Positions 52,203 through 61,168 of a DNA stretch of 64,000 nt are shown here, one piece after another (position 1 is the stretch's first letter; every line of letters starts with the position of its first letter). The notes under the pieces were generated by a model. The model was not told where the DNA came from. It did no database searches and saw only the letters and a list, made by a program, of their open reading frames with translations. The DNA is from Veillonella absiana (GTDB lineage: Bacteria; Bacillota; Negativicutes; Veillonellales; Veillonellaceae): the NCBI RefSeq assembly GCF_032970905.1, contig NZ_JAWJZA010000011.1; one strand, 5' to 3'. A program made the position numbers and the translations under genes.

Positions 52203-53129
52203 TTATTTTATCTTATCTAGCTCATCCATATTCACCGCATCCGCCTTGTTCATAGTGGCATTATAGATATCAAATAATTGATTATATGCCTCTAGGAATG
52301 TGGAGTTAACTGTAATATAGCTCTGTGCCGCAGTTATGAATTGACGTACAGCGTCTTGATATTCTTTCACCGCTTTTTGCGTAGCCGTTGTTGTACCTTG
52401 TTCAAGAGTATTTACGCTATCCGTAATTTGTTTTAAGTTAGCCTCCACCTTTTTCACATCCGTTGTGCCATCTGGATTAATCATGTCTATGGTTTCACTC
52501 ATTAACATATTGATTTGAATGAATTTCACTGCATTTTCTTTTCTATCTGCTTGAAAATCCTTCACACGTGTATCATTGAGTTCTTTGTGATAATTGGTAA
52601 TTGCTAAATCTAGTGTATTATAGGCAATGGTAAATTTTTCCTCCATAGGAATCAATTTGGGCGCCAAACTGTCACTACCCATGTAATTATCTTTTGTAAA
52701 AGTTTGGTTTTTGTAGTAATCTTCCAATTCTTTGCTTACTGGGACCATATCCTGTAGGATTGTTAATACATTAGTTGTGGCCTCATCTACCTCTTTTGAA
52801 CCACTAGAGCCCTCACTTTGGGCCGCTTTCAGTGCCGTTTGTAAATCAGCATATGGTGGCAGTACAATCGTTGAATTATGTCCACCACTGCGTAGTTGAT
52901 CCATCGTTGGTTGAATCATAGTCGCATTTTTGGTGGAATATGTATTAAATGTATTAGCTGCATCCATGTAAGGTTTTAATTGACGTAATTGATTGGCTAC
53001 AGTTGGTTTGTTATCGAGGGCTGCCGTTACTGGATTATTATCAGAACAGCCAGCAATAATGAAAGTGACCATCATTACGGCTAAACAACCGATGATAGAT
53101 AGAAATTTCTTAGACATATATGTGTTCAT
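52203..53129 (-). CDS. DUF3829-type lipoprotein
   Basis: A 308-residue exported lipoprotein: lipobox IIAGCSD with Cys28, then a mostly helical domain of the DUF3829 (YiiG-like) type with long charged helices (LDLAITNYHKELNDTRVKDF). Function unknown; probably anchored in the envelope facing the periplasm. ATG 53129 follows AAGGAG; a longer frame from 53159 has no support. Divergent from the helicase gene. Confidence 0.72.
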   Translation of the reverse strand: MNTYMSKKFLSIIGCLAVMMVTFIIAGCSDNNPVTAALDNKPTVANQLRQLKPYMDAANTFNTYSTKNATMIQPTMDQLRSGGHNSTIVLPPYADLQTALKAAQSEGSSGSKEVDEATTNVLTILQDMVPVSKELEDYYKNQTFTKDNYMGSDSLAPKLIPMEEKFTIAYNTLDLAITNYHKELNDTRVKDFQADRKENAVKFIQINMLMSETIDMINPDGTTDVKKVEANLKQITDSVNTLEQGTTTATQKAVKEYQDAVRQFITAAQSYITVNSTFLEAYNQLFDIYNATMNKADAVNMDELDKIK

Positions 53130-53339
53130 GTGAGCTCCTTCAAGGATATGTTTTTTCATACTATAACAAGTAAATATTTCTAAATTTATAAAAGAGAGGG
53201 AATATCATATGTATATAAATTATAGCATACAAGCGATTAATAAAATAATAAATTTCACAATTGGTTGATCTCAGATCTGCAACCAGCTATAGTAATAATA
53301 TAATGTGAATTTTATGCATCAGTATATGGGGGAGTTTCT

Positions 53340-56255
53340 ATGAATGAACGAGAATCACTCATCAATTTTAACTATAAAACTGATTTTATTACAAATGGGG
53401 AAGGTCGTAATGTATTATCAGCCATTGAAGATGGTTTACGTAAATGTAATGAATTTTTGATTAGTGTGGCCTTTATTACAGCAGAGGGGCTACTAACATT
53501 AAAACCTATTTTAAAGGAACTAGAAGATAAAGGAATTCGTGGACGCATTTTGACGACGGATTATCTTGGCTTTAATAGTCCACAAGTATTAGATGATTTG
53601 CATGGTCTACGTAATGTAGAATTAAAAATTTATTGCACCACTCGGGGCAGTCATCCGGGCTTTCATACAAAGGGGTATATATTTAAGCAAAAAGAAGAAT
53701 GCCAAATTATTATCGGTAGTTCTAATCTGACAATTAATGCATTGAAACGCAACAAGGAGTGGAATACGCGGAATTCCGTTTTGGCCTCTAATGCGTATAC
53801 TCAGGAGGTAATGGAAGAGTTTGAATCTTATTGGAATTCGGCTGCTGCTATGACCTATGAGGATTTTATTCCTTGGTATCGGCCACGGTGGGTGCGTCCC
53901 AACCGTGAGTCTTGGCAGACTCTTGTTGAGCAAGTTCAAGAGTATAATCAGCCAAAGAAACAATTAGAACCAAATTTGATGCAACAACAGTTTATTCAAA
54001 ACTTTGAGGAATTACGCAAACAAGGCGAAAATCGAGGATTATTGATTTCTGCTACAGGTACGGGAAAAACCTATGCTGCTGCCTTTGCTATGCGAGAGGT
54101 ACAACCTAAACGGCTATTATTTTTAGTCCATCGTGAACAAATTGCAAAGCAAGCTAAACGAAGTTTTGAACGAGTGTTTGGTACTAATGAAATTACTTAT
54201 GGCATAGTATCGGGGCATGTGAAAGATTTTGACAAACAATTTGTTTTTTCCACTATGCAAATAATTGGGAAGGATGAAAGTTTAGCACGATACTCAGTAG
54301 ATGCATTTGATTATATAGTCATTGATGAAGTACATAGAGCAGGAGCACATAGTTATCAAAAAATTATTGATTATTTTCAACCCACATTCCTCCTAGGGAT
54401 GACTGCTAGCCCGGATCGTACAGATGGATACGATTTATATGGACTGTTTAATCATAATATTATCTATGAGATTCGATTACAACAGGCTATAGAAGAAGAT
54501 TTACTTTGTCCGTTCCACTATTTCGGACTTAGCGATTTATGGGTGGATGGAGAGCAACAAGATTTAGATTTAGTATCATTCTCTAATTTGTCTACAACGG
54601 AACGAGTAGATAAAATTATTGAAAAAATCCGCTACTTTGGACATAGTGGATCTCGCGTGAAAGGCCTTGTATTTTGTAGCAATAAAGAAGAAGCACGAAG
54701 CTTATCACGAGCGTTTAATGAGCGCAGTTACCAAACTTGCTGCTTAACTGGCGATGACTCACAAGAAAAACGCGAAGAGGCTATTGAACGACTAGTTAAA
54801 AATTTCCCTGGTGAGCCAGAAAAGCAATTGGACTATATTTTTACTGTAGATATCTTTAATGAAGGTGTAGATATTCCCGAGGTTAATCAAGTTATCATGC
54901 TTCGTCAAACGGAGAGTCCTATTGTATTTATTCAACAATTAGGACGTGGATTACGTAAGTTTGAAGACAAAGAATATGTAGTTATCCTCGATTTTATTGG
55001 GAATTATACCAATAATTTTATGATTCCATTGGCATTGTCTGGTGACCGCAGTTATAACAAGGATACATTACGTCTCTATGTACAAGAGGGAAACCGCATT
55101 ATTCCTGGTAAATCAACAATACATTTTGATGCCATTTCTAAGAAACGTATTTTTGAATCTATTGATACGGCAAAATTTAGTGATGTTAAATTGATCAGGG
55201 AATCTTATCAGGCACTACGATTTAAATTGGGGCGTATTCCAAAGTTGAAAGATTTTGAAGATTATGGCTCTATTGATGTGCTTCGTGTTTTTACCAAGTT
55301 CGATTCGTATCATGCTTTCTTGCAGAAAGTAGAAAAAGAGGATTACCAAATTAGTTTTAACTCTACGCAAGAACAATTGTTGAAGTTTGTCTCACAAAAG
55401 TTAGCAGACGGATTACGCATTCATGAATTACTAGTACTACAATCTTTAGTGCAAGGAATACACGAAAATAATATCAATCAGGATATAATGACACCGGTGC
55501 TTCAGGAATTACAGAATTCATATGGGGTTAGAATTACAGAGAATACAGCCGAGAGTATTGCAAATGTGTTAACGAACGTGTTCCCTACCTCTGTGGCAAG
55601 AAAAGGCTTTAATGAATGTGTTTGTATAACTGAATCCGAGTATGGCTATGTTATTTCGGATACATTGAAACGGGCACTAGGTAATGATGAATTTGCTAGA
55701 CAATTCCAAGAAGTGCTAGATTTCGGTTTACGACGCTTTCACAGAGAATATCAAAATCATTATGGTGATTCCACGTTTTGTCTATACAAGAAATATACCT
55801 ATGAGGATGTGTGTCGATTATTAGAATGGGAACGCAATGAAGTGCCTTTGAATATAGGTGGTTATAAGTATGATAAACGAACGAAAACATATCCGGTGTT
55901 TATCAATTATCATAAATCAGAGGATATTCAGGATACTATTAAATATGAGGATCGATTTGTATCTCCAACCATTTTAAAAGCTATTTCAAAAAGTAAACGT
56001 ACCCTTGAATCTGAAGATGTTATCAATGCATTTGAAGCTGATAGTCGTAGTATCCGTATGGATTTGTTTGTACGTAAAAATAAAGATGATAATGAGTCTA
56101 AGAAATTCTATTATTTAGGTCGTATTCATTCCACAGGTAAAGAGCATGCGAAAGAAATTCTTATGGCGGATGGAAAAACCAAGGCTGTAGAGTTAGAATA
56201 TAGATTAGAGGTACCTGTTCGCGATGATATGTATGATTACATTGTGAATGGATAA
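53340..56255 (+). CDS. PLD-nuclease/SF2-helicase fusion with DUF3427 C-terminus
   Basis: A 971-residue protein. Residues about 1-175 form a phospholipase D-like nuclease domain with one HKD motif (His109-x-Lys111 in FHTKGYIF, then IIGSSNLT). Residues about 210-560 are a superfamily 2 helicase: Walker A SATGTGKTYAA (Lys243), DEVH box at 329-332, motif VI QQLGRGLRK. The C-terminal 350 residues are of the DUF3427 type. GGGGGAG precedes the ATG. PLD-helicase proteins occur in DNA repair and phage defence; the role here is unproven. A NUDIX gene follows after 95 bp. Confidence 0.85.
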   Translation: MNERESLINFNYKTDFITNGEGRNVLSAIEDGLRKCNEFLISVAFITAEGLLTLKPILKELEDKGIRGRILTTDYLGFNSPQVLDDLHGLRNVELKIYCTTRGSHPGFHTKGYIFKQKEECQIIIGSSNLTINALKRNKEWNTRNSVLASNAYTQEVMEEFESYWNSAAAMTYEDFIPWYRPRWVRPNRESWQTLVEQVQEYNQPKKQLEPNLMQQQFIQNFEELRKQGENRGLLISATGTGKTYAAAFAMREVQPKRLLFLVHREQIAKQAKRSFERVFGTNEITYGIVSGHVKDFDKQFVFSTMQIIGKDESLARYSVDAFDYIVIDEVHRAGAHSYQKIIDYFQPTFLLGMTASPDRTDGYDLYGLFNHNIIYEIRLQQAIEEDLLCPFHYFGLSDLWVDGEQQDLDLVSFSNLSTTERVDKIIEKIRYFGHSGSRVKGLVFCSNKEEARSLSRAFNERSYQTCCLTGDDSQEKREEAIERLVKNFPGEPEKQLDYIFTVDIFNEGVDIPEVNQVIMLRQTESPIVFIQQLGRGLRKFEDKEYVVILDFIGNYTNNFMIPLALSGDRSYNKDTLRLYVQEGNRIIPGKSTIHFDAISKKRIFESIDTAKFSDVKLIRESYQALRFKLGRIPKLKDFEDYGSIDVLRVFTKFDSYHAFLQKVEKEDYQISFNSTQEQLLKFVSQKLADGLRIHELLVLQSLVQGIHENNINQDIMTPVLQELQNSYGVRITENTAESIANVLTNVFPTSVARKGFNECVCITESEYGYVISDTLKRALGNDEFARQFQEVLDFGLRRFHREYQNHYGDSTFCLYKKYTYEDVCRLLEWERNEVPLNIGGYKYDKRTKTYPVFINYHKSEDIQDTIKYEDRFVSPTILKAISKSKRTLESEDVINAFEADSRSIRMDLFVRKNKDDNESKKFYYLGRIHSTGKEHAKEILMADGKTKAVELEYRLEVPVRDDMYDYIVNG

Positions 56256-56350
56256 GCTGTATTTAATTTGATGAGGAAACTCATTTAAAATCTGTGGATT
56301 TATTATTTCAGAGCACCTAGATCATGTTAAAATATAAGTTAGGAGTCACA

Positions 56351-56755
56351 ATGAGTGAATCTAAAAAAACAATAGAGGTCGTAGCGGCTATCATATGCAA
56401 GGATGACGCTATACTAGCCACGCAACGTGGCTATGGTGAATTAAAGGATGGATGGGAGTTCCCCGGAGGTAAAATTGAGCCTGGTGAAAGCCATACCATT
56501 GCATTGACGCGTGAAATTCAAGAGGAATTGCAGGTAAGTATTTCTGTTGGAGAATTCTTGACGACCGTTGAATATGATTATGATAAGTTTTATTTAGTGA
56601 TGCATTGCTATTTTTGTACATTACTAGAGAATGAGACTATTACTCTAGTAGAACATGAAGCAGCAAAATGGCTCACGAAGGAAACATTGGATTCCGTAGA
56701 TTGGTTGCCTGCCGACATTGCGGTGGTAGGCGCCTTAAAGGAGCACCTTTCATGA
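56351..56755 (+). CDS. NUDIX hydrolase, MutT-like
   Basis: A 134-residue pyrophosphohydrolase. The Nudix box GGKIEPGESHTIALTREIQE plus ELQV contains the metal-binding REIQEE. The region after it and the length match (deoxy)nucleoside triphosphate pyrophosphohydrolases of the MutT/CtfA type, which remove oxidised or modified nucleotides. ATG 56351 follows AGGAG. Stop and next start overlap (ATGA), so it is coupled to the sulfurtransferase. Confidence 0.9.
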   Translation: MSESKKTIEVVAAIICKDDAILATQRGYGELKDGWEFPGGKIEPGESHTIALTREIQEELQVSISVGEFLTTVEYDYDKFYLVMHCYFCTLLENETITLVEHEAAKWLTKETLDSVDWLPADIAVVGALKEHLS

Positions 56756-57597
56756 AAAACTTTATTACCCCTGCTGAGTTATCAGCAAATCTAGATAATT
56801 ATATACTTCTCGATGTTCGTGGATATGGAGATTATAAACTCAGTCATATCCCGGGGGCCTTTGTCATTGATATGGAACGTGATTTGTCCGGTCCTGTATG
56901 TGAACACGGAGGTCGTCATCCATTACCGGATATGGACGGTTTCGCGAAAACCCTTGAGGTCTATGGCATCACGAAGGATTCCCAAATCGTCGTGTACGAT
57001 TCTTGGATTTTCTTATGTGGCCGTTTATGGTGGATGCTGAAATACTTAGGTATTTCCAATGTGAAAGTCCTTGCCGGCGGTATAGAACGTTGGGTTCGTG
57101 AAGGTCATCCATTAACGATGGAGCCTACAAAAGTACCAACAGAATCTAGCACGTTGGAATACAAAATTAATACATCCATGACGATGACTCGTGATGAAGT
57201 ATTCTTGGCGAGTAAATCTCAAAGTCATATTATCGTGGATGCTCGCGCCCCAGAACGGTACTCTGGTGCTGTAGAAGATACTTTTGATGGTATGACTGGT
57301 CATGTGCCAACGGCTATTAATCATTTCTTTGGTCATTTATTTACCCAAGAGGGGCCGCGGAATGATGAGGAATTACGTAAAGAATTCAAGGATATTCTTG
57401 ACTCCCAGTCTAAAGCAGAGCAAAATAATGTGGCGAAGAAACCAATTGTTAGCTATTGTGGATCTGGTGTCACTGCATGTTTGACCATGCTTGCCATGAG
57501 TGAAATTGGTATTGAGTCGGCTTTATATGTAGGTAGTTCTAGTGATTGGGTAACCTATGAAGGATTTCCATTAACTACGGGTGAGGAACATATTTAA
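56752..57597 (+). CDS. Thiosulfate/3-mercaptopyruvate sulfurtransferase
   Basis: A 281-residue two-domain rhodanese. Domain 1 (ILLDVRGYGDYKLSHIPGAF) is structural; domain 2 (IIVDARAPERYSGAVEDTFD) holds the active-site Cys in SYCGSGVTAC. The CGSGVT loop is nearer 3-mercaptopyruvate sulfurtransferases than thiosulfate rhodaneses. It moves a sulfane sulfur to cyanide, thiols or a protein acceptor. It overlaps the NUDIX gene by 4 nt and the next small gene by 1. Confidence 0.92.
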   Translation: MKNFITPAELSANLDNYILLDVRGYGDYKLSHIPGAFVIDMERDLSGPVCEHGGRHPLPDMDGFAKTLEVYGITKDSQIVVYDSWIFLCGRLWWMLKYLGISNVKVLAGGIERWVREGHPLTMEPTKVPTESSTLEYKINTSMTMTRDEVFLASKSQSHIIVDARAPERYSGAVEDTFDGMTGHVPTAINHFFGHLFTQEGPRNDEELRKEFKDILDSQSKAEQNNVAKKPIVSYCGSGVTACLTMLAMSEIGIESALYVGSSSDWVTYEGFPLTTGEEHI

Positions 57598-57827
57598 TGA
57601 AAAAACTAAATCGTATCTTGTCTATCATCGCTTTTGTGTACTTGGCATACCATATGTATACTTATGGTGTGACCACATTTAATGCGGTGGTGATGGCATT
57701 ATTTATCGTATCCCTAGGGGCGGATTATTTGCGCTATAAACGGGATGCGAAAGTTGCAGAATTAGAAAAGAAGGCATTGGAGAAGAAAGAAAAAAGCTAC
57801 AATCGCCGACATAAAAACAAACAATAG
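57597..57827 (+). CDS. Small membrane protein of unknown function
   Basis: A 76-residue protein with two hydrophobic helices (LSIIAFVYLAYHMYTYG and VVMALFIVSLGADYL) followed by a strongly charged Lys/Glu-rich tail probably facing the cytoplasm. Start overlaps the sulfurtransferase stop (TAATG), so it belongs to that operon. No family recognised. Confidence 0.75.
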   Translation: MKKLNRILSIIAFVYLAYHMYTYGVTTFNAVVMALFIVSLGADYLRYKRDAKVAELEKKALEKKEKSYNRRHKNKQ

Positions 57828-57837
57828 TTATAAAGAC

Positions 57838-57899
57838 ACATGCCCTATAGTGGTTAGTTCTGGGGAAACGTTTTATGGAACTTTTACCCAGGGGCATGT
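57838..57899 (+). repeat. Long-looped hairpin after the small membrane protein gene
   Basis: Arms ACATGCCCT and AGGGGCATGT enclose a loop of about 43 nt with an inner AGTTC/GAACT pairing. Same design as families A and B but an unrelated loop; single copy here, no T-run. Confidence 0.5.
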
Positions 57900-57933
57900 C
57901 ATTTGAGCAGTAGTAGATAATTAAGGAGATAGA

Positions 57934-58689
57934 ATGAAATTAATTTCTTGGAACGTCAATGGGTTGCGTGCAGCCATGACAAAAGGGTTTATGGATGCAT
58001 TTAACGAATTGGATGCGGATATGTTTTGTTTGCAAGAAACAAAATTGCAACCAGAGCAAATCGCAATGGTATTGCCTGGGTATGAACAATATTGGAATAG
58101 TGCCGTGAAAAAAGGATACTCCGGTACGGCTATTTTCACTCGTGTAAAACCATTGTCTGTGGTAAATGGTATCGGCATCGAAGAACACGATCAAGAAGGT
58201 CGCGTGATTACCGCAGAATATGATAATTTCTATTTGGTGACATGTTATACGCCAAATAGCCAACGTGAATTGGCGCGTTTGGACTACCGTATGACTTGGG
58301 AAGATGCATTCCGCGCCTACTTATTGGAATTGGACAAGAAAAAACCAGTTATTCTCTGTGGTGACCTTAATGTGGCCCACAATGAAATCGACTTGAAAAA
58401 TCCAAAAACAAATCGCAAAAATGCGGGCTTCTCTGACGAAGAACGGGAAAAAATGACGGAATTATTGGGCGCTGGTTTTACCGACACATTCCGATTCCTT
58501 TATCCTGATGCGGTAGATGCGTATAGTTGGTGGTCCTACATGGGCAAGGCACGTGACCGGAACGTAGGATGGAGAATTGACTATTTTGTTACATCCCAGC
58601 GCCTTGATGATGCGATTGTGGAGGCCAAAATTCATAGCCAAATCTTGGGCAGTGATCATTGCCCAGTGGAATTGGAGATTAATGTATAA
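57934..58689 (+). CDS. xth: Exodeoxyribonuclease III
   Basis: A 251-residue AP endonuclease/exonuclease of the ExoIII family. Signatures: MKLISWNVNGLRAAMTKGF, CLQETKLQPEQ (metal Glu), GDLNVAHNEIDL, and the C-terminal Asp-His in LGSDHCPVELEI. It cuts at abasic sites in base-excision repair. AAGGAG precedes the ATG. The next gene starts inside its stop codon (TAATG). Confidence 0.96.
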   Translation: MKLISWNVNGLRAAMTKGFMDAFNELDADMFCLQETKLQPEQIAMVLPGYEQYWNSAVKKGYSGTAIFTRVKPLSVVNGIGIEEHDQEGRVITAEYDNFYLVTCYTPNSQRELARLDYRMTWEDAFRAYLLELDKKKPVILCGDLNVAHNEIDLKNPKTNRKNAGFSDEEREKMTELLGAGFTDTFRFLYPDAVDAYSWWSYMGKARDRNVGWRIDYFVTSQRLDDAIVEAKIHSQILGSDHCPVELEINV

Positions 58690-59495
58690 TGGCCGATTCT
58701 GTGAAAGTAACAAATCAATCCGAACATGTGGAACAAACTGTGAATAGTAGCGTAGCGGCCGTGCATACTGGTACTAATCCACAATCTGGATTGTCTCCAG
58801 TCCATATTGAACCTAAAAATAAGGCCGTAGTCTTATTCAGCGGTGGTGTAGACAGCACGACGTGTTTGGCCCTTGCCATTGAACGCTTTGGTAAGGATAA
58901 TGTGGTACCATTATCTATCGCTTATGGTCAAAAACATAAAAAAGAGCTAGAAGCAGCTCAAAATATTTTAGATTTTTATGGATTAGAGGGTAAATCTTTA
59001 GATGTGACAAAGCTATTTGCCTTTAGTAATTCTTCTCTGTTAACACAATCCACAGAGGCCGTCCCAGAAGGTTCCTATGCAGAACAACAAGCTGGACATG
59101 GTGAGGGGCCTGTGAGTACCTATGTGCCATTTCGTAATGGACTATTTCTGTCGGCAGCGGCATCCTTGGCGTTGAGCCTCGATTGTGGCTACCTTTATTA
59201 TGGTGCTCATGCTGATGACGCAGCGGGTAATGCTTATCCAGATTGTACGGATGCATTTTACAATGCTATGGGCACAGCTCTTTATGAAGGTTCTGGGTAT
59301 GAACTCAAATTAGAGGCACCATTTATCCACTCCAATAAATCCGATGTAGTTCGTGAGGGATTGCGTTTACAGGTACCTTATGAATTGACGTGGTCTTGTT
59401 ATGAAGGGGGCGAACGCCCTTGTGGCCATTGTGGGACGTGCATCGATCGTATTGAGGCTTTCAGAGCCAATGGTATGGAGGATCCTGCGTTATAG
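58689..59495 (+). CDS. queC: 7-cyano-7-deazaguanine (preQ0) synthase
   Basis: A 268-residue enzyme converting carboxy-deazaguanine to preQ0 with ATP and ammonia in queuosine synthesis. ATP loop SGGVDSTT starts at residue 51; the zinc cysteines are in WSCYEGGERPCGHCGTC. The first 43 residues are an unusual hydrophilic extension not seen in most QueC proteins; no alternative start is available before the ATP loop. Coupled to exonuclease III by TAATG. Confidence 0.93.
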   Translation: MADSVKVTNQSEHVEQTVNSSVAAVHTGTNPQSGLSPVHIEPKNKAVVLFSGGVDSTTCLALAIERFGKDNVVPLSIAYGQKHKKELEAAQNILDFYGLEGKSLDVTKLFAFSNSSLLTQSTEAVPEGSYAEQQAGHGEGPVSTYVPFRNGLFLSAAASLALSLDCGYLYYGAHADDAAGNAYPDCTDAFYNAMGTALYEGSGYELKLEAPFIHSNKSDVVREGLRLQVPYELTWSCYEGGERPCGHCGTCIDRIEAFRANGMEDPAL

Positions 59496-59518
59496 TCTTG
59501 CATGAATATATTAAACTG

Positions 59519-59578
59519 AATGGTCTATTACTCAGTTCAGCGGACTCGCCTAGAGGTTTTGTCCGTGGGAAGACTATT
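59519..59578 (+). repeat. Degenerate family B-like element after queC (copy 7)
   Basis: Arms AATGGTCT and AGACTATT (one wobble) enclose CGGAC/GTCCG and a half-core GACTCGCCTAGAGG, matching copy 1 at 13 of 14. The second half of the core is absent. Confidence 0.45.
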
Positions 59579-59614
59579 AAATTCACTCGCATTATGTGGT
59601 AAAATAAACATATA

Positions 59615-59737
59615 ATGTGTATTTATGCTGTTTTGTGTAATGCTATACAGGTTGATGACGTCCTACATGATGAGGTTCACCGATATGTACTTGAGCAAGG
59701 CATTGTAGGCGAAACAGATTACTTTATAAATGAGTGA
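59615..59737 (+). CDS. Possible 40-residue protein upstream of nagZ
   Basis: ATG to TGA with a balanced amino acid make-up (AIQVDDVLHDEVHRYVLEQG, ending TDYFINE), better than expected by chance. A TAAAAT lies 14 bp before the ATG but there is no good ribosome site. It ends 8 nt before the nagZ ATG. May be a gene remnant. Confidence 0.3.
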   Translation: MCIYAVLCNAIQVDDVLHDEVHRYVLEQGIVGETDYFINE

Positions 59738-59745
59738 GCGACATA

Positions 59746-60912
59746 ATGAATGTAAAAAAACAAATTTGGTTAGTCCTATTAGCGGTGTTATCTTGTATAG
59801 GTCTACTCATAGGCTGTAGTTTTGATAAATCTAGTATTAAATCGAATCTCGAGCCATCTAAACCAACCGTTCAGGAAATTCAAAAGTCTGGGTTAACACC
59901 AGAAAAAAAGGTAGAGGCTAGTATTGATGCTATGACCACTGAGGAAAAGGTAGGTCAGCTATTTATTATTGGCGTTCATGGTACGGCTATGAATGACGAT
60001 ATTCGTTTCATGCTAACAGAATATAAATATGGTGGTGTCATTTTCTTTGATCGAAATATGGAAAACAAGGATCAGGTGAAAACTTTTATCAGTGATATTA
60101 AAAAAACTGGTAAAACAGGCAGTGATTTTCCATTATTCGTAGCCATTGACCAAGAGGGCGGTGTGGTGAGTCGCATGGCGGATCAATTGATTCAAGTACC
60201 CTTTGCAGAAATATTAGGCCAACAGGATAAATCCGTTGCTGTAGATTTTGCTAGAAAATCTGGTAAGGAATTAAAAGACCTTGGTTTTAATGTGAATTTT
60301 GCACCGGATGCGGATTTGGGCCTAGGCAATGAACGTTCCTATAGCAATAATCCAGATTATGTCATTCCCTTTGCCCATGCAGTAGGACAGGCGTATCATG
60401 ATAGTGGTCTTGTATTCTCTTATAAACATTTCCCAGGTATTGGTAAAACGAATGAGGATTTGCATGATGACTCTAGCATCGTTGATGCGGATGAACAAAC
60501 ATTGTTAACACAAGATGTGCGCGTGTTTAGAGAATTGGCTCAAAAAACGCCAGCTAATACGTACATGATGATGGTATCTCATGCAGTATATCCTAATTTA
60601 GATCCAAACATACCATCTAGCTTGTCTCGTAAAATTATTACAGATATACTTCGGAAACAAATTGGCTATACTGGCGTTGTTATTACGGATGATTTGGAAA
60701 TGGGAGCCGTGGCGAATCATTACAGCTTTGCCGATATGGCGGTACAATCCATTCTCGCTGGTAGCGATATTCTCCTCGTATGTCATGAATACGAGCATAT
60801 GCAAGAGGCCTATAATGGTGTTCTCAAGGCTGTGAAAGAAGGAAAAATCAGCCAACAACGGTTGAATGAATCCGTAAAACGGGTGTTGATGTTGAAGCAA
60901 CAAATGAAATAG
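59746..60912 (+). CDS. nagZ: Beta-N-acetylhexosaminidase lipoprotein, NagZ family (GH3)
   Basis: A 388-residue glycoside hydrolase family 3 enzyme with a lipoprotein signal (LLIGC, Cys24), so it acts outside the inner membrane, unlike cytoplasmic E. coli NagZ. The N-acetylhexosaminidase motif KHFPGIGKTNEDLHDD (His and Asp of the catalytic dyad) and VITDDLEMGAVANHYSF are intact. It would remove GlcNAc from muropeptides. ATG 59746 gives the best signal peptide; GTG 59734 is possible. Confidence 0.9.
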   Translation: MNVKKQIWLVLLAVLSCIGLLIGCSFDKSSIKSNLEPSKPTVQEIQKSGLTPEKKVEASIDAMTTEEKVGQLFIIGVHGTAMNDDIRFMLTEYKYGGVIFFDRNMENKDQVKTFISDIKKTGKTGSDFPLFVAIDQEGGVVSRMADQLIQVPFAEILGQQDKSVAVDFARKSGKELKDLGFNVNFAPDADLGLGNERSYSNNPDYVIPFAHAVGQAYHDSGLVFSYKHFPGIGKTNEDLHDDSSIVDADEQTLLTQDVRVFRELAQKTPANTYMMMVSHAVYPNLDPNIPSSLSRKIITDILRKQIGYTGVVITDDLEMGAVANHYSFADMAVQSILAGSDILLVCHEYEHMQEAYNGVLKAVKEGKISQQRLNESVKRVLMLKQQMK

Positions 60913-60933
60913 TTGTGCTAATGGTGCATGATG

Positions 60934-60963
60934 AAATGTCCCGGCTCTTGAGTCGGGACATTT
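60934..60963 (+). terminator. Hairpin terminator after nagZ
   Basis: Stem AAATGTCCCG with its complement around a 10-nt loop, 22 bp after the stop, followed by a short T-run. Confidence 0.75.
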
Positions 60964-61056
60964 GTGTTGGACTACACCTGATTGCGGTGACCTTTCGCTA
61001 AATCACCCTTGAATTGAGTAGCGTCTTTATGGTAATATTAATTGTACAATTTAATA

Positions 61057-61097
61057 AGACAGTTTGGAACCATCCTGTCTCTAAACAAAACTACGGA
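61057..61097 (+). ncRNA. PreQ1-I riboswitch
   Basis: Stem GACAG/CTGTC, an A/C-rich loop with ACC, and the tail CTAAACAAAACTACGG, which resembles the preQ1-I tail in length and sequence and can close the pseudoknot (CC with GG). It lies directly upstream of a queuosine-precursor transporter gene and a terminator, as expected for this class. Confidence 0.75.
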
Positions 61098-61117
61098 AAC
61101 ATAAGTATAATGACTAT

Positions 61118-61148
61118 GAGCATGGTGTTTTCGCCATGCTCTTTTTTA
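61118..61148 (+). terminator. Riboswitch-controlled terminator before queT
   Basis: Perfect stem GAGCATGG/CCATGCTC with an 8-nt loop and T6, between the preQ1 aptamer and the queT ribosome site. Confidence 0.9.
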
Positions 61149-61168
61149 TTGAAAAGGAGGTGAGTGCT

